Assembly: GCA_036676475.1 (NCBI GenBank)
Contig: JAKFCU010000105.1
Span: forward strand, 34,809 to 98,808
Reading direction: 5' to 3'
Length of the DNA: 64,000 nucleotides
Origin: LC029 sp036676475
GTDB lineage: Bacteria > Bacillota > Bacilli > Aneurinibacillales > RAOX-1
The notes beneath the pieces are model-generated. The model was not told the DNA's origin and did not search any database. It worked only from the letters and a program-made list of their open reading frames with translations. Of this stretch, positions 60,447 to 64,000 are shown piece after piece (the stretch's first letter is position 1; every line of letters starts with the position of its first letter). The translations under genes and the position numbers were made by a program.

Positions 60447-60875
60447 ATGGCTGTTGATGTTTATATTAATTTTAATGGAAACTGTCGCGAAGCCGTTGAG
60501 TTTTACGCACAGGTTTTTGAAACAGAAAAACCACAAATTATGACCTTTGGAGATTCACCTCCTGACCCGAAATTTGTTCTTCCCGAGGAAGCAAAAAATT
60601 TAGTCATGCACACACGGCTTAACATTAATGGAAGCAATGTTATGTTTTCTGATGTTTTTCCTGGTATGCCTTTTGTTGCAGGAAACAACATCAGCCTTAC
60701 CATTGGCAGTAAGAACATGGATGAAATTAAATCTTTATTTAATAAAATAAAAGAAGGCGGAACTGTAAACATGGACCTTCAAGAAACATTCTGGAGCAAA
60801 TGCTATGGCTTTGTAACAGACAAGTTTGGAATCGGATGGCAATTCAACTATGATAATTGTGAAATAGAAATGTAA
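60447..60875 (+). CDS. VOC superfamily protein (PhnB/YtlI-type glyoxalase fold)
   Basis: A 142-residue protein with the PhnB-like vicinal-oxygen-chelate fold: VYINFNGNCREAVEFYAQVF, MHTRLNINGSNVMFSD and the C-terminal KCYGFVTDKFGIGWQFNY. Members of this group are often misnamed 3-demethylubiquinone methyltransferase; enzymatic role unknown. AAGGAGTGA places the start at ATG 60447. Followed by a strong terminator. Confidence 0.88.
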   Translation: MAVDVYINFNGNCREAVEFYAQVFETEKPQIMTFGDSPPDPKFVLPEEAKNLVMHTRLNINGSNVMFSDVFPGMPFVAGNNISLTIGSKNMDEIKSLFNKIKEGGTVNMDLQETFWSKCYGFVTDKFGIGWQFNYDNCEIEM

Positions 60876-60881
60876 AAGAGA

Positions 60882-60913
60882 GGGCCTACCTATATGAAGG
60901 TAGGCCCTTTTTT
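60882..60913. terminator. Bidirectional terminator between VOC gene and fba
   Basis: GGGCCTACC-TATATGAA-GGTAGGCCC followed by six T. Confidence 0.9.
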
Positions 60914-60914
60914 C

Positions 60915-61778
60915 CTAGGCACGGTTAGACGATCCAAACTCTCTCATTTTTCCTTTTACCGTTTCTTTGATAGCATCTCTTGCTGGTCCAAGATACTTTC
61001 GTGGATCATATAGGTCTGGCTTGCTATTCAATACTTCACGAACAACCGCAGCAGAAGCCAATTGGTTTTCTGTATTCACATTAATTTTTGCTGTTCCTAA
61101 AGAAATGGCTCGCTGGATATCTGCCGTTGGAATTCCTGTCCCTCCGTGCAGTACAAGCGGAACGCCAGTAAGCTGCTGCACTTCTCCCATGCAATCAAAA
61201 CCGAGGTTCGGTTTTCCTTTATAAGGTCCATGAACTGACCCTAGCGCTGGGGCTAAGCAATCGACACCCGTTTGCTTCACTAGTAGATCACATTCTGATG
61301 GGATTGCATATAATTCTTGTCCCTCTTCAACGATCAGATCATCCTCTTGACCGCCGATTCTTCCTAATTCAGCCTCAACTGAAATCCCCAACGTTTGAGC
61401 CACATCCACCACTTTTTTAGTAAGTGCAATATTCTGTTCTAAAGGATGGTGAGAACCATCGATCATGACGGAGGTGAATCCGGCATACATGGCTTCTACA
61501 CACTTTTCAAAAGAGGAACCATGATCCAAATGAATAGCAACCGGAACAGTTACTTTATATTCCTCCATTAATGCCTTTGTGATCTCCACTACTAATTTGA
61601 AACCACCCATATAACGTGCTGCGCCTTCACTCACTCCCAATATAACCGGAGAGTTCTCTTCCTGTGCAGCTTGAAGAATCGCTTGAGTGAATTCCAAGTT
61701 GTTTACATTGAATTGGCCAACCGCATATTTTCCTATAACTGCATCTTCCAACATTTTCTTCATCGAAACTAAAGGCAT
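60915..61778 (-). CDS. fba: Class II fructose-1,6-bisphosphate aldolase
   Basis: Zinc-dependent aldolase of glycolysis and gluconeogenesis, 287 residues, near B. subtilis FbaA (285). Zn ligands and active-site motifs: AIHLDHGSSFEKC (Asp and His), EAELGRIGGQEDD, LHGGTGIPTADIQ and GTAKINVNTENQ. A GatY/KbaY-type tagatose-bisphosphate aldolase is an alternative, but length and motifs fit FbaA. Ribosome binding site TAGGAGGAA. Confidence 0.94.
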   Translation of the reverse strand: MPLVSMKKMLEDAVIGKYAVGQFNVNNLEFTQAILQAAQEENSPVILGVSEGAARYMGGFKLVVEITKALMEEYKVTVPVAIHLDHGSSFEKCVEAMYAGFTSVMIDGSHHPLEQNIALTKKVVDVAQTLGISVEAELGRIGGQEDDLIVEEGQELYAIPSECDLLVKQTGVDCLAPALGSVHGPYKGKPNLGFDCMGEVQQLTGVPLVLHGGTGIPTADIQRAISLGTAKINVNTENQLASAAVVREVLNSKPDLYDPRKYLGPARDAIKETVKGKMREFGSSNRA

Positions 61779-61916
61779 GAGGGTTCCTCCTATGAGTGGA
61801 CAAAATTAATTTGATAACCTTATTATATTATCAGGGACATATTTTGTAAACTATGGACATTATACGTCCGTAGGTTATGAACGAACCCACCAATCCTTCC
61901 GATACCGAAAAAGGTT

Positions 61917-61970
61917 GTTAAGAAAGCTACTAGCGTAGCCCTATGCGTATAATACTTGACCGATAAGTAC
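61917..61970 (+). repeat. R1 dispersed repeat, copy 7 (reference form)
   Basis: GTTAAGAAAGCTACTAGCG, TAGCCCTATGCGTATAATAC and TTGACCGATAAGTAC. All parts of the R1 family are present; it lies between the fba start and the next terminator. Confidence 0.8.
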
Positions 61971-62020
61971 AAAAAAAAAGTGACTCCTTATGACCGTAAA
62001 TTACGGTAATAAAGTCACTC
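61971..62020 (-). terminator. Terminator of the CysJ-like gene
   Basis: Reverse strand AGTGACT...ACCGTAA-TTTACGGT...AGTCACT two-part stem followed by nine T. Confidence 0.85.
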
Positions 62021-62062
62021 TTTTTGAAAATAATTCATTTGTGCCACTAACACCTATTAAAT

Positions 62063-63223
62063 TTAATACACATCACGTTGGTAACGCCCTTGCTTTTGCA
62101 TATCATTTAGATACGCTTCGGCTGCTTCACGGGTCATCACACCTTCTTTTTCAATAACGCAAATAAGCGTTTCGTGGACGTCTTTCGCCATATATTGCTT
62201 ATCTCCACAAACGTAGAAGTATGCTCCATTTTCTAGCCATTCAAACAATTCTTTGCTGTTTTCAAGCATTTTATGCTGTACATATACTTTTTGCGCCGTA
62301 TCACGAGAGAACGCAGCCTCTAATCTTGTCAGTACCCCATCTTTTCGATATTTTTCCAACTCGTTTTGATAGAGGAAATCCGACGCTGAATGCTGGTCTC
62401 CAAAAAATAGCCATGATCTGCCTGGTGCTTTATTCACTGCACGTTCCTCGATAAAGGAGCGGAACGGTGCAATGCCTGTCCCCGGTCCAACCATAATAAT
62501 ATCTTTATCCCCGGACTCTGGCAGATGAAAGTGTTTATTCGGCTGAATAAATACGGGAAGCGTATCTCCTTCTTGAAGACGTTCAGCGACTAAAACAGAA
62601 CAAACTCCTTTTCGTTCGCGTCCGTGAGCCGTATAGCGCACAGCACCAATGGTTAGGTGCACTTCCTCAGGGTGAGCGGCAATGCTGCTTGCAATGGAAT
62701 AGAGACGTGGTGTCATTTTTCTTAGAAGAGACACAATGTCTTGAGCAGAAGCATTCCATGGACCGAAGTCACGTAACATATCAAGCAAATCACGCCCATA
62801 GGTATATTCTTTCAGTTGGTTTGCATTTTCAGCTAACAAAAGCTTTTGCAGCTCTTCGTTTTCTGTAAATTCAACTGCCTGCTGTAAGATTTTTTTCGAC
62901 AATAACGTAATTTCAAAGTAGGTAGTTAGAGCATCCTTCAGTGAAAGTGTATCACCATGCTTATTAATTTCTACTAGCGTTTCTTCATCCCACTTCATTT
63001 CCTTAAGAAGGGAAGCCACTAGTTCCGGATCATTTTGAGGGATAATGCCAAGGGCATCACCTGGGACATAGGAAAGGCCAGATCCTTCTAACGAAAACTC
63101 GATATGCCTTGTTTCTTTACTAGAGCCCGCTCCATTTAATTTTACATTTTTGAGAACTTTCGCATGAAATGGATTGGTCCTTGAAAATATTGTTAGCATC
63201 TTTTGTACTACAGTAAGTTGCAT
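62063..63223 (-). CDS. CysJ-like FAD/NADPH reductase lacking the FMN domain
   Basis: Homologous to the C-terminal two thirds of sulfite reductase flavoprotein (CysJ), 386 residues against about 600. Present: FAD-binding TPRLYSIASS and KGVCSVLVAER, NADPH-binding IMVGPGTGIAPFRSFIEER, LFFGDQHSASDFLY and the C-terminal YVCGDKQYMAKDV. The flavodoxin domain that normally precedes PFHAKVLKNVKLNG is absent. ATG 63223 has GAGGTGAAG; the frame is open to 63307. It may use a separate flavodoxin or be a retained fragment. No cysI is in the window. Confidence 0.85.
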   Translation of the reverse strand: MQLTVVQKMLTIFSRTNPFHAKVLKNVKLNGAGSSKETRHIEFSLEGSGLSYVPGDALGIIPQNDPELVASLLKEMKWDEETLVEINKHGDTLSLKDALTTYFEITLLSKKILQQAVEFTENEELQKLLLAENANQLKEYTYGRDLLDMLRDFGPWNASAQDIVSLLRKMTPRLYSIASSIAAHPEEVHLTIGAVRYTAHGRERKGVCSVLVAERLQEGDTLPVFIQPNKHFHLPESGDKDIIMVGPGTGIAPFRSFIEERAVNKAPGRSWLFFGDQHSASDFLYQNELEKYRKDGVLTRLEAAFSRDTAQKVYVQHKMLENSKELFEWLENGAYFYVCGDKQYMAKDVHETLICVIEKEGVMTREAAEAYLNDMQKQGRYQRDVY

Positions 63224-63352
63224 AATCTTCACCTCAAAAAGTTGTATAAATCGAGAGTAACACAGGAAGAGAAAATCAGATATGTTTTTTTCACACCTAT
63301 AAATCATTCCATCCAGATTTTTTAATTGTCCTGTTCCTCAAATTTCCAACCA

Positions 63353-64000
63353 TTAATCTAAGTTGATCCACACACTTTTTACTTCTGTATAACTTTCTAA
63401 AGCGTAGCTTCCCATTTCCCTTCCGATTCCGCTTTGTTTGTATCCACCGAAAGGAGAAGCCGCATCAAATACATTGTAGCAGTTCACCCATACGGTTCCT
63501 GCTTTTAATTGATTGGCGACATAGTGGGCTTTCTTCACATCTTGTGTCCATAAACCTGCAGCTAATCCGTATTCAGAGTCGTTCGCGCGGGCAATCAAAT
63601 CATCTAAATCTTCAAACGGCATAGCTGCTAGAACAGGTCCAAAGATTTCTTCTTTTACAATGGTCATGTCATCGGTTACATTTGCAAAAATGGTAGGGGA
63701 AACAAAATAGCCATCGCCAAAGTTATAAGCCCCACCTGCAACCACTTCTGCCCCTTCCGCTTTTCCTTTTTCAATATAGCCGCTAACGGTATTCAACTGA
63801 TCTTGAGAGACTAATGGTCCCATTTCCGTTAATGGATCAATTCCAGGGCCCTGCTTAATTTTCTTAGCAAGTGAAGCCAGATCAGCAACAACATTATCAT
63901 ACACTTTCTTCTGAATATACAGACGGGATCCGGCGCAGCATACTTGCCCTTGGTTAAACATAATGCCCATTAAAGCTCCAGGAAGCGCTTTACTCATATC
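63353..64000 (-). CDS. Aldehyde dehydrogenase, C-terminal part (cut by window edge)
   Basis: About 215 residues of an NAD(P)-dependent aldehyde dehydrogenase whose N-terminal half lies beyond base 64000; the frame is open to the end. The catalytic Cys is in FNQGQVCCAGSRLY, then IFGPVLAAMPFEDLDDLI and the C-terminal FGGYKQSGIGREMGSYALESYTEVK, shown in part. This is the DhaS/betaine-aldehyde type. Exact substrate cannot be told from this portion. Confidence 0.93.
   Translation of the reverse strand, partial: DMSKALPGALMGIMFNQGQVCCAGSRLYIQKKVYDNVVADLASLAKKIKQGPGIDPLTEMGPLVSQDQLNTVSGYIEKGKAEGAEVVAGGAYNFGDGYFVSPTIFANVTDDMTIVKEEIFGPVLAAMPFEDLDDLIARANDSEYGLAAGLWTQDVKKAHYVANQLKAGTVWVNCYNVFDAASPFGGYKQSGIGREMGSYALESYTEVKSVWINLD

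Noticed and set aside
1..64000. CRISPR array, tRNA, rRNA, prophage or classical defence island
   Set aside because: No regularly spaced identical repeats with unique spacers, no tRNA/rRNA sequences, and no phage structural or restriction-modification genes were seen; the R1 and R2 repeats are dispersed, not arrayed.

Overview
The window looks like a chromosomal segment of an endospore-forming member of the Bacillales. The evidence is a complete GerA-type germinant receptor operon behind a sigma-G-type promoter, two YjcZ-type sporulation microproteins and a third gene behind sigma-K-type promoters, a YodT-S-R-Q/P-like (sporulation-type) gene set, strong AGGAGG ribosome binding sites, and YwbE, SCO, MneP/S-like, YjcD-like and PutBCP-like genes. 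The exact genus cannot be read from the sequence; a Paenibacillaceae/Aneurinibacillus-like host is only a guess.

Layout. 1-12000: 5' half of hutU; a YtcJ-like amidohydrolase; an exonuclease; ywbE; then beta-lysine acetyltransferase (ablB/yodP), a NERD protein and yodQ-yodR-yodS-yodT, divergent from a PucR-family regulator. kamA is not present in this window. 12000-17500: spore-associated small genes, SCO copper chaperone, TauE/SafE, DedA and YitT membrane proteins, interleaved with copies of a dispersed repeat. 17500-28800: gene remnants, a CDF exporter, a proline catabolism cluster (putB-putC, putP) with an operator-like palindrome and a cre site, divergent aroD/aroK, and a sigma-54 activator. 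28900-33800: gerAA-gerAC-D subunit-gerAB. 33800-39000: two tandem paralogous pairs of GMC oxidoreductase plus gluconate 2-dehydrogenase subunit 3. 39100-46300: an MFS transporter, a PHP-domain remnant, and a tightly packed operon of TIM-barrel isomerase, SurE phosphatase and an FbpABC-type ABC importer, which I read as a candidate phosphorylated-compound uptake module. 46300-51600: a YjcD-like helicase, then a promoter, a cyclic-di-GMP-I riboswitch and its terminator, an IS200/IS605-type element with an N-terminally truncated tnpB, and a membrane GGDEF diguanylate cyclase. 51700-64000: MocR/GNAT and TetR/EthD pairs, a soluble MCP, a GlcG-like protein, a decayed EAL gene, ptsI, a VOC protein, fba, a CysJ-like reductase lacking its FMN domain, and part of an aldehyde dehydrogenase.

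Two dispersed intergenic repeat families recur. R1 carries a GCGTATAATAC core and an AAGAAAGCTACT arm. R2 carries a GGGTCTGACCCC-like core. One R2 copy has become the 3' end of the broken EAL gene. The most interesting single locus is the c-di-GMP riboswitch that has been separated from its probable diguanylate cyclase target by a tnpB-carrying element.
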